This document shows, piece after piece, positions 45,799 to 54,221 of a stretch of DNA of 64,000 bases. The stretch is taken from positions 62,001 to 126,000 of the forward strand of contig JAKPAG010000108.1 in NCBI GenBank assembly GCA_029779535.1, in the 5' to 3' direction. The stretch comes from Pseudomonadota bacterium. Its GTDB lineage: Bacteria > Pseudomonadota > Alphaproteobacteria > Sphingomonadales > Sphingomonadaceae. The position numbers and the translations under genes are program-made. The notes beneath the pieces were generated by a model that worked only from the letters and a program-made list of their open reading frames with translations, did not search any database and had not been told where the DNA came from. Numbering within the stretch: the first letter of the stretch is position 1; each line of letters opens with the position of its first letter.

Positions 45799-45820
45799 GC
45801 CCTTTGCGGAGGCAAAGGGC
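45799..45820. terminator. Perfect hairpin between the GGDEF-EAL gene and purQ
   Basis: GCCCTTTGC at 45799-45807 pairs exactly with GCAAAGGGC at 45812-45820. There is no T-run after it on either strand, so its role as terminator is only likely by position between convergent genes. Confidence 0.45.
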
Positions 45821-45872
45821 GCACCCAACAAGAAATCAGGATGGCCTGCCCGCACTGGCGTCAGCCAGACAG

Positions 45873-46553
45873 TTAAGCCCCGACCAGGCCCTTGATCGCG
45901 CTTTCGAACAGAGCGCGGCCATCGCTGCCGCCCTGTTCGGGTTCGATCATGCGTTCGGGGTGGGGCATCATGCCCAGCACGTTGCCGGCATCGTTCAGCA
46001 CCCCGGCGATGTCGCGGGCCGAACCGTTGACGCTTTCGGCATAGCGGAAGGCGATGCGGCCTTCGCCTTCGAGCCGGTCAAGCGTGGCGTCATCGGCGAA
46101 ATAGTTGCCGTCGTGGTGGGCGACCGGCACCGTGATCTGCTGGCCCTGCGTATAACCGCTGGTGAACAGGCTCTGGCTGTTGGCGACGGTCAGCTTCACG
46201 TCGCGGCAGACGAAATTCATGCCCGCGTTGCGCAGCAGCGCGCCGGGCAGCAGACCGCTTTCGGTCAGCACCTGGAAGCCGTTGCACACGCCCAGCACCG
46301 GCACGCCGCGGCTCGCGGCTTCGATTACCGCGCGCATGATCGGGCTGCGTGCCGCCATCGCCCCGCTGCGCAGGTAATCACCATAGGAAAAACCGCCGGG
46401 CAGGGCGATGAAATCGAGCCGGTCGGGCAGCGCGGCATCGCCGTGCCACACCCGGTGCGGCGCGGTGCCGGAGATCTTCTCGAGCGCGTCCGCCATGTCG
46501 CGGTCGCAGTTCGAGCCAGGGAAGGTGATGACGGCGGAGCGCAGGCCGCTCAT
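45873..46553 (-). CDS. purQ: Phosphoribosylformylglycinamidine synthase subunit PurQ
   Basis: A 226-residue glutaminase subunit feeding ammonia to PurL in purine synthesis. Features: [37 protein letters not shown], the nucleophile elbow [11 protein letters not shown] (Cys near 88), VAHHDGNYF and the His/Glu pair in MMPHPERM. It forms a three-part enzyme with PurS and PurL; PurL is not in the window. Its ATG overlaps the purS stop. Confidence 0.97.
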   Translation of the reverse strand: MSGLRSAVITFPGSNCDRDMADALEKISGTAPHRVWHGDAALPDRLDFIALPGGFSYGDYLRSGAMAARSPIMRAVIEAASRGVPVLGVCNGFQVLTESGLLPGALLRNAGMNFVCRDVKLTVANSQSLFTSGYTQGQQITVPVAHHDGNYFADDATLDRLEGEGRIAFRYAESVNGSARDIAGVLNDAGNVLGMMPHPERMIEPEQGGSDGRALFESAIKGLVGA

Positions 46554-46786
46554 GCCGCGACCCTTTCGATCCGGTAGTTTTCGATCACCATGTTGGCCAG
46601 CAGTTGGCGGGCCATGGTATCGAGCTGGTCGTCGGTGACGGTATCGTCGACTTCGAGTTCCAGCATCTTGCCGGCGCGCACGTCCTTGACGCCGTGGATG
46701 CCCAGGCCTTCGATCGCGTGATGGATCGCGCGGCCCTGCGGGTCGAGCACGCCGTTCTTGAGGCTGACGAAAACGCGGACCTTCAT
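46550..46786 (-). CDS. purS: Phosphoribosylformylglycinamidine synthase subunit PurS
   Basis: A 78-residue PurS, the small bridging subunit of the PurSQL complex. It has the family pattern [20 protein letters not shown], then [16 protein letters not shown] and [17 protein letters not shown]. It sits directly before purQ and is coupled by a 4-bp overlap. ATG at 46786. Confidence 0.97.
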   Translation of the reverse strand: MKVRVFVSLKNGVLDPQGRAIHHAIEGLGIHGVKDVRAGKMLELEVDDTVTDDQLDTMARQLLANMVIENYRIERVAA

Positions 46787-46905
46787 GGCACGGGCCTTTC
46801 AAGGAATGGGGCAGGGGATTCGACCGCGCCTATGCCGCCACTCGCGCGCGGGGGCAAGGCGGAACGGGCCGCACTGCACAGGATTCGGGCCGGGTGGCGG
46901 CTGGT

Positions 46906-47646
46906 TCAGTCGCGCGGCAGGGCCAGCAGCGCATCGTGCTGGCCCCAGGCATCGGTCAGGCGGGGGGCCAGCCTTTCGCCATCGCCGCAAATAGCCAGCG
47001 CGAACTTTTTCCACTGGTGCCCACGCACCAGGTCAAGCCAGCCATTCGATTCAGCGTAGTCGAACAGGCCCAGCACCTGCCAGCGTTCGTCGGCATTGAA
47101 CGCGGTGTGCAGCGCTGCGGCATCGCCATAGCCGCAATCGGCATGGTTGAAGCCGGGGATCTGCGCCCCGCCCAGGCGGCTGGCCATGGCCGCGGCCTCG
47201 GCCCCGCCCAGCGTTTCCGCCAGGGCAAAGGCGGCCCGCTCGCGTGGCTGGCCGGAATGGACCGCGCGCCATTCGGCGGCGGCGGATTCGCGCATCCGGT
47301 GATTGGTAGCCGCCCGCCCCCTCGTGCCGGCGTGCCCGCCAAACTGGAAATGGGCGTCGAACGTGGCAGTATTGGCGCGGCCCCAGTGGCGGAAGAACTG
47401 GTCCACTTCGAACCGCAGCGGGGCCTGGCCCGGCGCAAAGGCGCGCCCGGCGCTGGTCACGTGCCAGACTGCCAGCAACGCGACGGCGTCGATCGCGGTG
47501 ATGCTGGACAGCTGCTGAAGCAAGCCACCGACCCGGTTGTAGCTGCGCGCCAGCGCCCCCGCGGGACTATCCGGCAGCGGCAGGCGATAGGGCCTTGCGG
47601 GGAGCAGCGGCGCTGCGATCAGCAAAGGCTGATCCTTGAAATACAT
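46906..47646 (-). CDS. N-acetylmuramidase-like (DUF3380-related) protein
   Basis: A 246-residue protein. Central and C-terminal stretches recall the DUF3380/N-acetylmuramidase domain of endolysins: LRFEVDQFFRHWG for the FExHxF motif, then GAQIPGFNHADCGYGDA for the QIMGFNxxxxGY segment, and WQVLGLFDYAESNGWLDLVR before FALAICGDGER. The catalytic Glu may be in RFEVDQF. I find no signal peptide, unlike most exported cell-wall enzymes. I chose the ATG at 47646 (good GGAG spacing) over a TTG at 47652. Its role and any lysozyme activity are unproven. Confidence 0.65.
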   Translation of the reverse strand: MYFKDQPLLIAAPLLPARPYRLPLPDSPAGALARSYNRVGGLLQQLSSITAIDAVALLAVWHVTSAGRAFAPGQAPLRFEVDQFFRHWGRANTATFDAHFQFGGHAGTRGRAATNHRMRESAAAEWRAVHSGQPRERAAFALAETLGGAEAAAMASRLGGAQIPGFNHADCGYGDAAALHTAFNADERWQVLGLFDYAESNGWLDLVRGHQWKKFALAICGDGERLAPRLTDAWGQHDALLALPRD

Positions 47647-47726
47647 GGACAATCCGCTCCGGCAGGGGCTTGGCGGATCGGACCTAGCACCTGTACCGGG
47701 TGGGCGAAGTGACGCAGGTCACAGTT

Positions 47727-48410
47727 TCAGCCGGGCAGCGAATCCAGCACGTAGCCCAGCGAGCGGACCGTGCGCAGCGGGTCGGGCACGCCCTGCGCGG
47801 CCAGCGCCCGGCGCAGGCGGCCGATCCACACGTCGACCGTGCGATCATCGATCCCGGCGGTGTCCTTGCCGATCCGTTCGATCAGCGCGGCGCGGCTGAA
47901 CACCTGGTCCGGGTGCGCGATGAAATGGGCCAGCAGGCGAAATTCGTTCGGGCGCAGCGGCACCGGCGCGCCGCGCCAGCGGGCCTGGTGGGCGGCCAGG
48001 TCCAGCGTCAGTTCGCCATGGGCCAGCCGCCGCGCCGCGGGGGAGGGCGCATCGCGAACCTCTGCCCGGTCGATCCGTTCAACCAGCCGGGCGGGGCTGA
48101 GCGGGCCGACCATGTAGTCATCCGCCCCGGCGCGCAGCGCGCGGCGCTTGTCCTCGGGATCGGGGGCTTCCAGCACCATGGTGATGTGCCCGTGCCGAGT
48201 GGCGCGCGCCTCGCGCAGGCGGCGGACCATCTCCAGCCCGGAAATGTCGGGTAGCAGCCAGTCGACAAAGCACCACAGCGGCCCCTCGAGCGGCTCGCCC
48301 GGCAATTCGCTGCCCAATGGCACGGCGCGCAGGTCGGGCCGCACGCGAGCCAGGCCGCCCAGCAAGGCGGGATCGGGAGAGGTGAGAAGTACGGTCATCG
48401 GAGCAGACAT
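47727..48410 (-). CDS. OmpR-type response regulator with degenerate receiver domain
   Basis: A 227-residue OmpR/PhoB-like regulator. The winged helix is near residues 130-225: HGELTLDLAAHQARWRGAPV, RPNEFRLLAHFIAHPDQVFS, RTVDVWIGRLRRALAAQG and TVRSLGYVLDSLPG. The receiver keeps the phosphoacceptor Asp (VDWLLPDISGLE, near 50) but the Lys expected in the DYxxKP motif is Gly in DDYMVGPLSP, and the Thr/Ser site is altered, so phosphorylation may not drive it. It lies divergent from a PHO-boxed gene. No sensor kinase is next to it. Confidence 0.85.
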   Translation of the reverse strand: MSAPMTVLLTSPDPALLGGLARVRPDLRAVPLGSELPGEPLEGPLWCFVDWLLPDISGLEMVRRLREARATRHGHITMVLEAPDPEDKRRALRAGADDYMVGPLSPARLVERIDRAEVRDAPSPAARRLAHGELTLDLAAHQARWRGAPVPLRPNEFRLLAHFIAHPDQVFSRAALIERIGKDTAGIDDRTVDVWIGRLRRALAAQGVPDPLRTVRSLGYVLDSLPG

Positions 48411-48492
48411 GGCAGCAGTGGATGTGATTGATTGCCAGGCACGATTGCCACGGCTCCATGACGGTATGATGACGCACCGGTGACGGGTGAGC

Positions 48493-48510
48493 GTGTCACA
48501 TTCCTGTCAC
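48493..48510 (+). promoter_or_regulatory. PHO box upstream of the secreted protein at 48579
   Basis: GTGTCAC-ATTC-CTGTCAC: two half-sites 11 bp apart, each with the TGTCA core. Positioned 68 bp before the ATG; a weak -10 may lie about 10 bp beyond the box. It lies in the shared gap with the divergent regulator gene. Confidence 0.8.
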
Positions 48511-48578
48511 TGTAAAATGCATGCATCATGGCCCCGCCGGCACTATCCTGCGCCTTTACCGGCCAAGGAGGGGAAAGC

Positions 48579-49103
48579 ATGAAGCTGCGCATCGGACTGG
48601 GACTGTTCCTGCTGGGCCTGGCCGGCCCCGCCCTGGCCGAGCGGCTGACCTTCGATCACCGCCTGCAACCAAAGCTCAAAGAGGTGCTGGACAGCGGGGA
48701 CACGGCGAAGATCGACTTCAATAATGCGAACCCGCGCTACGTGATCGACCGGATCGTCGTGCGCGGCAACTCTCCGGCCGACTGGAGCGAGCTGCTGGAA
48801 GTGATCGCCCGCACCCCGACCAAGGGCATGAACAGCGCGCGGGACTGGATGGCCGAACTGCGCCGCCAGGCCGATGAGCGCTGCCCGGGCCAGGTCGAGG
48901 TGCTGGCCGAGGATGCCAATTCGGTTACTTTCGAGCGGCAGGCGCCCCAGCCTTGCGCGGGCGAACCGGTGCGCAGCGGGCTGTACCGCGTGGTCGCGGG
49001 CAAGCGCTCGCTGTTCCTGCTGGCGGTTCATGCCAAGGAACCGATGTCCGCGGCGGAACGGGCCGATTGGCTGGCCATGCTGGCCTCGGCCCATCTTGAC
49101 TGA
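48579..49103 (+). CDS. Secreted protein of unknown function, PHO-box controlled
   Basis: A 174-residue exported protein with a signal peptide (MKLRIGLGLFLLGLAGPALA, cleaved before ERLTF). The mature part contains ADERCPGQVEVLAEDANSVT and QPCAGEPVRSGLY, giving two Cys. No family recognised. A very strong AAGGAGGGG precedes the ATG at 48579, suggesting high expression. A PHO-box-like site lies upstream, so it may respond to phosphate limitation. Confidence 0.75.
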   Translation: MKLRIGLGLFLLGLAGPALAERLTFDHRLQPKLKEVLDSGDTAKIDFNNANPRYVIDRIVVRGNSPADWSELLEVIARTPTKGMNSARDWMAELRRQADERCPGQVEVLAEDANSVTFERQAPQPCAGEPVRSGLYRVVAGKRSLFLLAVHAKEPMSAAERADWLAMLASAHLD

Positions 49104-49136
49104 GTGACAGGCCGCTGTCGGCGGATTGCCGCATGA

Positions 49137-49154
49137 CGGTCACACTCCTGTCAC
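49137..49154 (+). promoter_or_regulatory. PHO-box-like site upstream of the TonB-dependent receptor
   Basis: CGGTCAC-ACTC-CTGTCAC: 7-4-7 spacing with one core mismatch in the first half-site. It lies 122 bp before the receptor ATG, right after the preceding gene's stop. It closely resembles the box at 48493 (ATTC versus ACTC spacer). Confidence 0.65.
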
Positions 49155-49276
49155 TCAACCTTCGCTGAAGCGACACACGGCGGGCCTAGAGGCGGCGGCG
49201 AGGCCGAGCCGGGGGCGATTCGACACTGGATCGGCGACTCACACGAGAAACACGCTGATCCAGGGAATTGTACCCG

Positions 49277-51916
49277 ATGAACCGCAAGACTGCCCGTTCG
49301 CACGCTTCGCTTTCCGCAATGGCCCTGGCCCTGTGCCTGGGACACGCGGTCCCGGCCATGGCGGCCATGACCGTTTCCGATGAAGGCGTGATCGTGGACG
49401 GCGCCGCCGAACCCACCGCTGCCGATGCTGCCGCCGATGAAGGCCAGGCCACCGGCAATTCCGGGCTGACCGAAATCGTGGTGACCGCGACCAAGCGCGA
49501 AACCAACCTGCAGAAGACCCCGATCTCGATCTCGGTCATGGGTGCGGAAACGATCCGCGAACGCAAGGTCCAGAGCCTGCTCGACCTGGCCGATGGCGGG
49601 GTGCCCAGCCTGCGCGTCGCCACCTTTGAAGCGCGCCAGTCGGCGCTGACCATCGGTATTCGCGGGATCGTGCCGCTCGACGCCAACCAGCCCGCTCGCG
49701 AGCAGGGCGTGGGCGTCTATATCGACGGGGTTTACCTTGGCCGCCAGCATGGCCTGAATGCCGCACTGTTCGATGTCGAGCGCGTGGAAGTACTCAAGGG
49801 GCCGCAGGGCACCCTGTTCGGTCGCAACACCGAAGGCGGTGCGCTGTCGATGGTGTCGAAGGTGCCGACCGGCGAATTCGGCGGCCGGATCGACGGCAGC
49901 CTGGGCAACATCGGCGGCCGCAGCGCTTCGCTGCACCTTAACCTGCCCAAGGTGGCCGGCTTTTCGGTCAAGCTGGACGGCGTCTACCAGCACCAGGATT
50001 CGGTGACCAAGAACCCGTTCGCCGACCAGGCCGGCTGGGGCCTGTTCAACCGCAAGGGCATGCGCGCCGCGGTGCGCTGGCAGCCGATCGACGGGCTGAC
50101 CAACGATTTCGCCTATGACGTGGCCAAGGATGAAAACACCCCGTTCTACAGCCAGCTGCTGAACTACAACCCCAACAACTGCCTGAGCGGCGGCACTAAC
50201 ACCGCGCCGCTGGCGATCCCGACCGGCAGCACCTGCCTGACTCCGGGCACATCGTTCACCGGCACCCAGGGCACGATCCGCAGCCTGCTGCCGGGCGTGG
50301 TGGTCAACGGCGAAACCCTGATGCGCAACGCCGACATCGGCGTGCCCCAGCAGAACAGCGTGGACCGCACCCACGGCTTCACCAACGTGCTGAAGTACAA
50401 GATCTCGCCGGCCATCGAACTGCGTTCGATCACCGCCTGGCGCGGGGTCGATGTGGAACAGTACGATAACTCGGGCGGCTATCACCGCGTGCCGGTGGTC
50501 AACCTGACCGCCGCCTGCGCCGGCGCGAACTGCGCCTTCAGCCGCTATTCGCTGGCCGACCTGCGCCAGCGCCAGTTCAGCCAGGAATTCCAGGCGGTCG
50601 GTTCGATCGGCAATGTCGATTACGTCGCCGGGCTGTACTACTTCAACGAACACGTCAGCGATGATGCCGCCACGCCGAACTCGATGGGCGTGACCGCGAT
50701 CACCACCGGCGGCGTGGTGACCGGCGCCAGCTTTGCGCCGATCCCGTTCTGCACCGGAACGGTCAACGCCGCGCTGGGCAAGGCCGTGGCCGGCTGCTCG
50801 ATCGACCGCGCTTCCGAAGTCTGGTCCAAGAGCTACGCCGCCTATGGCCAGGTCACCTGGAACGCCACCGACGCGCTGCACCTGACGGTCGGCGGGCGCT
50901 ATACCCGCGACGACAAGCGCGGCGTGCTGCACTGGTCGCGCAACGTCAATTACGACGTCAACACGGCGGCGGCGACGACCAACGGCTATGCCCCGCTGGA
51001 CAAGACCTGGAACCGCTTCAACCCGATGGCCACCATCGCCTATGACTTCAACAATGACGTCCATGGCTATGTGAAGTATTCGACCGGCTACCGCGCCGGT
51101 GGGGCCAGCTCGCGCACGTCGGACTACCGGGCGTTCAACCCGGAAGACGTGAAGAACTATGAAGTGGGCCTCAAGGCCGACCTGTTCGACCGTCATGCCC
51201 GCATCAACATCGCGGCCTACATGATGGATCGCAAGGGCAGCCAGGTGGACCTTTCCACCATCCAGCCGACCGCGACCGGCAACTTCAACAACCTGGTGAC
51301 CTTCAACGCGCCGGGCACCACCAAGATCCGCGGGATCGAAGCTGACATCACGGTCAAGCCGGTCGAAGGGCTGACGCTGGATGCATCCTATGCCTATACC
51401 TACACCGACATTCCGCTGGTGCCGGTGACCTACAAGGAATTCACCTCGGCCGGCGTGCCGACCGGCAATTCCACCACCGTGCCGCAGAAGTTCTTCATCG
51501 TGTTCACCCCGCGCAACGCGGCCAGCGGCTCGATCGCCTATGAAATGCCGGTTGGCGACAGCGGCACCCGGATCAAGCTGCACATAGACGCCAACTATTC
51601 GCAGGCGACGCAAAGCTTCGACCAGTTCGCGACCAAGGCCGATGCCAGCTTCCTGGTCAACGCCCGCCTGTCGATCCTCGACATCCCGATGGGCAACGGG
51701 CCGAAGCTGAACCTGGGCGTGTGGAGCCGCAACCTGTTCAACGAACAGCACGTCTATCGCCGTGACCCGTCGAACAGCCTGCCTTCGGTGCAGTCGAACG
51801 CGGTGGCTGGTGTGGCCAACATCACGCGCATCGGCAACAACGGTGGCATCCTGGGCGATTACGGCAACTTCAACATGCCGCGCACCTTCGGCATCGACGC
51901 CTCGATCCAGTTCTGA
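49277..51916 (+). CDS. TonB-dependent outer-membrane receptor
   Basis: An 879-residue TonB-dependent receptor, importing a large or scarce substrate across the outer membrane using proton-motive force. It has a signal peptide (MNRKTARSHASLSAMALALC and on, cleaved after AMA), a plug domain with TEIVVTATKRETNLQKTPIS (TonB box EIVVTA) and GVGVYIDGVYLGRQHG, LFGRNTEGGALSMVS, then the 22-strand barrel ending DASIQF. The ligand is not readable. Downstream genes and the PHO-like box suggest a role under phosphate limitation. Confidence 0.95.
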   Translation: MNRKTARSHASLSAMALALCLGHAVPAMAAMTVSDEGVIVDGAAEPTAADAAADEGQATGNSGLTEIVVTATKRETNLQKTPISISVMGAETIRERKVQSLLDLADGGVPSLRVATFEARQSALTIGIRGIVPLDANQPAREQGVGVYIDGVYLGRQHGLNAALFDVERVEVLKGPQGTLFGRNTEGGALSMVSKVPTGEFGGRIDGSLGNIGGRSASLHLNLPKVAGFSVKLDGVYQHQDSVTKNPFADQAGWGLFNRKGMRAAVRWQPIDGLTNDFAYDVAKDENTPFYSQLLNYNPNNCLSGGTNTAPLAIPTGSTCLTPGTSFTGTQGTIRSLLPGVVVNGETLMRNADIGVPQQNSVDRTHGFTNVLKYKISPAIELRSITAWRGVDVEQYDNSGGYHRVPVVNLTAACAGANCAFSRYSLADLRQRQFSQEFQAVGSIGNVDYVAGLYYFNEHVSDDAATPNSMGVTAITTGGVVTGASFAPIPFCTGTVNAALGKAVAGCSIDRASEVWSKSYAAYGQVTWNATDALHLTVGGRYTRDDKRGVLHWSRNVNYDVNTAAATTNGYAPLDKTWNRFNPMATIAYDFNNDVHGYVKYSTGYRAGGASSRTSDYRAFNPEDVKNYEVGLKADLFDRHARINIAAYMMDRKGSQVDLSTIQPTATGNFNNLVTFNAPGTTKIRGIEADITVKPVEGLTLDASYAYTYTDIPLVPVTYKEFTSAGVPTGNSTTVPQKFFIVFTPRNAASGSIAYEMPVGDSGTRIKLHIDANYSQATQSFDQFATKADASFLVNARLSILDIPMGNGPKLNLGVWSRNLFNEQHVYRRDPSNSLPSVQSNAVAGVANITRIGNNGGILGDYGNFNMPRTFGIDASIQF

Positions 51917-51943
51917 TCGGCCCTGCCGATCCCTTCCACCCTT

Positions 51944-51981
51944 GGGGGCGGCCAGGTTTTCCTGTCCGCCCCTTCTTTTTT
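51944..51981 (+). terminator. Terminator after the TonB-dependent receptor
   Basis: GGGGCGG with CAGG after it pairs with CCTG and CCGCCCC around TTTT, followed by TTCTTTTTT. A strong Rho-independent terminator. Confidence 0.9.
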
Positions 51982-52026
51982 GGGCAAAGATTGACTTACA
52001 CGATTGTCAGTCCATCATCCGGCGCG

Positions 52027-53235
52027 ATGAGGATGACTACTTTCACGCTCGCTGCGGGATCGGCGCTGGCCCTGTCTGCCCCCGCCTTTGCCAGGACCAT
52101 CGATGTCGCGCCGGGCGAGGGGGCGCAGGCGCGCCTGCAGGAAGCGCTGATCGTGGCTGTGCCGGGCGACGTGGTGCAACTGGCCGCAGGCCGCTACGTG
52201 CTGACCGACGGACTCTCGCTCGACGTTGACGGTGTCACGCTCCGCGGTGCGGGGATGGACGCGAGCGTGCTGGATTTCACCGGCCAGCAGGGCGCGGGCG
52301 AGGGGCTGCTGGTTACTTCCGACCAGGTCACCCTGCGCGACTTCGCGGTCGAGAATACCAAGGGCGACGGGATCAAGAGCAAGGGCGCGGATAACGTTGT
52401 CTATTACCGGGTCCGCGTGACCTGGACCGGCGGCCCGAAGGAAACCAATGGCGCCTACGGCATCTACCCAGTGTCGAGCACGGGCGTGCTGATTGATGGA
52501 TGCAAGGTCTCGGGTGCATCCGACGCGGGGATCTATGTCGGGCAGAGCAAGGCGATCACCGTGCGGCACAACTATGTCGAGCAATCGGTGGCCGGGATCG
52601 AGATCGAGAACAGCCGCCAGGCGCTCGTCACCGACAACCTTGTCACGCGCAACACCGGCGGGATCCTGGTGTTCGACCTGCCCAACCTGCCGGTGATGGG
52701 CGGCGGCGAAACGGTGATCGAGCATAACCTGGTGGTGGCCAACGATACCCCCAACTTCGCCCCCAAGGGCAATATCGTGGCCGGCGTCCCGCGCGGCACC
52801 GGGGTGATGGTGATGGCCAACGACACCGTGCTGGTGAAGGACAACCTGCTGGCCGACAATCCCACCGCGCAGGTGATGGTCGTCGCCTATCCCAACGCGT
52901 TCACCGATACGCGCTACAACCCCCTGCCGCGCCGGGTGGTGATCGGCGAAAATCGCTTTGTCGGCGGGGGCAACGACCCCGCGCTGGCGGGCGGGGACCA
53001 GCTCAAGGCAGCCTTCGGCGGAGCCTTGCCCCCGGTGGTCTGGGATGGCCTGGGCGGCGCGGCGGCGCTGGCGCTGACCCCTTCGGGCAAGGTACTGTCG
53101 CTGGGGTTGACGAAACAGGGCGAGGGACTGGACAAGGCGCAGCCCGCGCTGGTCGAAGTGAAGGCCCCGCGTCAACTGGTCCTGCCCGGCGCGGTTGGTG
53201 CGCCGCCGGCCCTGGCGGCGCGGATTGCGCGGTGA
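52027..53235 (+). CDS. Exported parallel beta-helix protein of the TIGR03805 type
   Basis: A 402-residue exported protein with a signal peptide (MRMTTFTLAAGSALALSAPA, cleaved after AFA) and a right-handed parallel beta-helix built from repeats such as GVTLRGAGMDASVLDF, VTLRDFAVENTKGDGIKS and GVLIDGCKVSGASDAGIYVG. From recalled family data it belongs to the group that is nearly always paired with a SO2930-type diheme cytochrome, as here, where the next gene overlaps by GTGA. Beta-helix proteins often act on polysaccharides, but the substrate of this family is unknown. Confidence 0.85.
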   Translation: MRMTTFTLAAGSALALSAPAFARTIDVAPGEGAQARLQEALIVAVPGDVVQLAAGRYVLTDGLSLDVDGVTLRGAGMDASVLDFTGQQGAGEGLLVTSDQVTLRDFAVENTKGDGIKSKGADNVVYYRVRVTWTGGPKETNGAYGIYPVSSTGVLIDGCKVSGASDAGIYVGQSKAITVRHNYVEQSVAGIEIENSRQALVTDNLVTRNTGGILVFDLPNLPVMGGGETVIEHNLVVANDTPNFAPKGNIVAGVPRGTGVMVMANDTVLVKDNLLADNPTAQVMVVAYPNAFTDTRYNPLPRRVVIGENRFVGGGNDPALAGGDQLKAAFGGALPPVVWDGLGGAAALALTPSGKVLSLGLTKQGEGLDKAQPALVEVKAPRQLVLPGAVGAPPALAARIAR

Positions 53236-54221
53236 AGGCACTGCTTGCGGCGGCCTTGCTGGCGGGCGCGGCGATTGCCGCGGCCCCGTCGGGTGCGCCG
53301 CCGGTCAATGACGCGGTGATCACCGGGGCAGGCTTTCCCGCCGCCCTGTCCGAATATGGCTTCTTCGCCGATGGCGCGGCGCAGCGCCCGGCGGCGGGCG
53401 TCACCCCCTACCGCCTGCAAACGCCGCTGTGGTCGGACGGCGCGGAGAAGTTGCGCTTCGCCTATGTACCCAAGGGCACGCAGGCCCGCGCGCAGGGAGC
53501 GGGGCTGCTTGACTTCCCGGTCGGTTCAGCCTTGATCAAGAGCTTCAAGCTGGATGGGCGGCTGATCGAAACCCGCGTGCTGCTGCACCGCGCGGATGGC
53601 TGGGTGGCCTTGCCCTATCGATGGAACGCCGATCAGAGCGAAGCACGGCTGGTGCTGGGCGGGGCGCGGCTGCCTTTGACCGCGCAGGGCGGTCAGGCGA
53701 TCTCCTATGCCATCCCCAACAAGAACCAGTGCAAGGAATGCCACGCCGTCGATGGCGCGGTGACGCCAATCGGGCCCAAGGCGTGGAACCTGTCGGCCGA
53801 ATGGCTGGCCATGTTCGCGCGCAGTGGGCGGCTTGACGCGGTGCCCGCCGTTGCCCGCCGGGTGCCCTTGTGGGAAGATCGCGACAAGGTGCCGGTGGCC
53901 ATGGCCGCGCGCGGCTACCTCGACGCGAACTGCGCGCATTGCCACAATCCGCGCGGGGCAGCGTCCAATTCCGGCCTGTATCTCGGCTGGGACGTGACCG
54001 ATCCGGTCCAGCTGGGGGTGGGCAAGCGCCCGGTCGCGGCGGGACGCGGCGCGGGCAACCTGGAATTCGATGTGGTGCCGGGCGATCCGGCCCATTCGAT
54101 CCTGGCCTATCGCATGGCCAGCCTGGAAGGCGGTGTGGCCATGCCCGAAGTGGGGCGCAGCGTGGTCGATCCGGCCGGGCAGGCCGTGGTCGAACGCTGG
54201 ATCATGGAGATGAAGCGGTGA
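53232..54221 (+). CDS. SO2930-family diheme c-type cytochrome
   Basis: A 329-residue exported cytochrome. It starts at GTG 53232 with a signal peptide (VKALLAAALLAGAAIAAAPS). Two CXXCH haem sites are at residues 167-171 (CKECH) and 234-238 (CAHCH). The surrounding LSEYGFFADGAAQRPAAGVT, LWSDGAEKLRFAYVP and RGYLDANCAHCHNPRGAA are as in the TIGR03806/SO2930 family. It is paired with the beta-helix protein, so the two probably form one periplasmic system, perhaps an electron transfer linked to oxidation of an imported compound. Confidence 0.92.
   Translation: MKALLAAALLAGAAIAAAPSGAPPVNDAVITGAGFPAALSEYGFFADGAAQRPAAGVTPYRLQTPLWSDGAEKLRFAYVPKGTQARAQGAGLLDFPVGSALIKSFKLDGRLIETRVLLHRADGWVALPYRWNADQSEARLVLGGARLPLTAQGGQAISYAIPNKNQCKECHAVDGAVTPIGPKAWNLSAEWLAMFARSGRLDAVPAVARRVPLWEDRDKVPVAMAARGYLDANCAHCHNPRGAASNSGLYLGWDVTDPVQLGVGKRPVAAGRGAGNLEFDVVPGDPAHSILAYRMASLEGGVAMPEVGRSVVDPAGQAVVERWIMEMKR

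Noticed and set aside
49151..51751. An 866-codon open frame on the minus strand opposite the TonB receptor
   Set aside because: The receptor has plug and barrel motifs with a signal peptide. The opposite frame has repetitive Arg/His/Gly composition and no family.
52000..52026. A further PHO box ahead of the beta-helix gene
   Set aside because: A single TGTCA occurs at 52002-52006 region but there is no partner half-site 11 bp away, so I do not call it.
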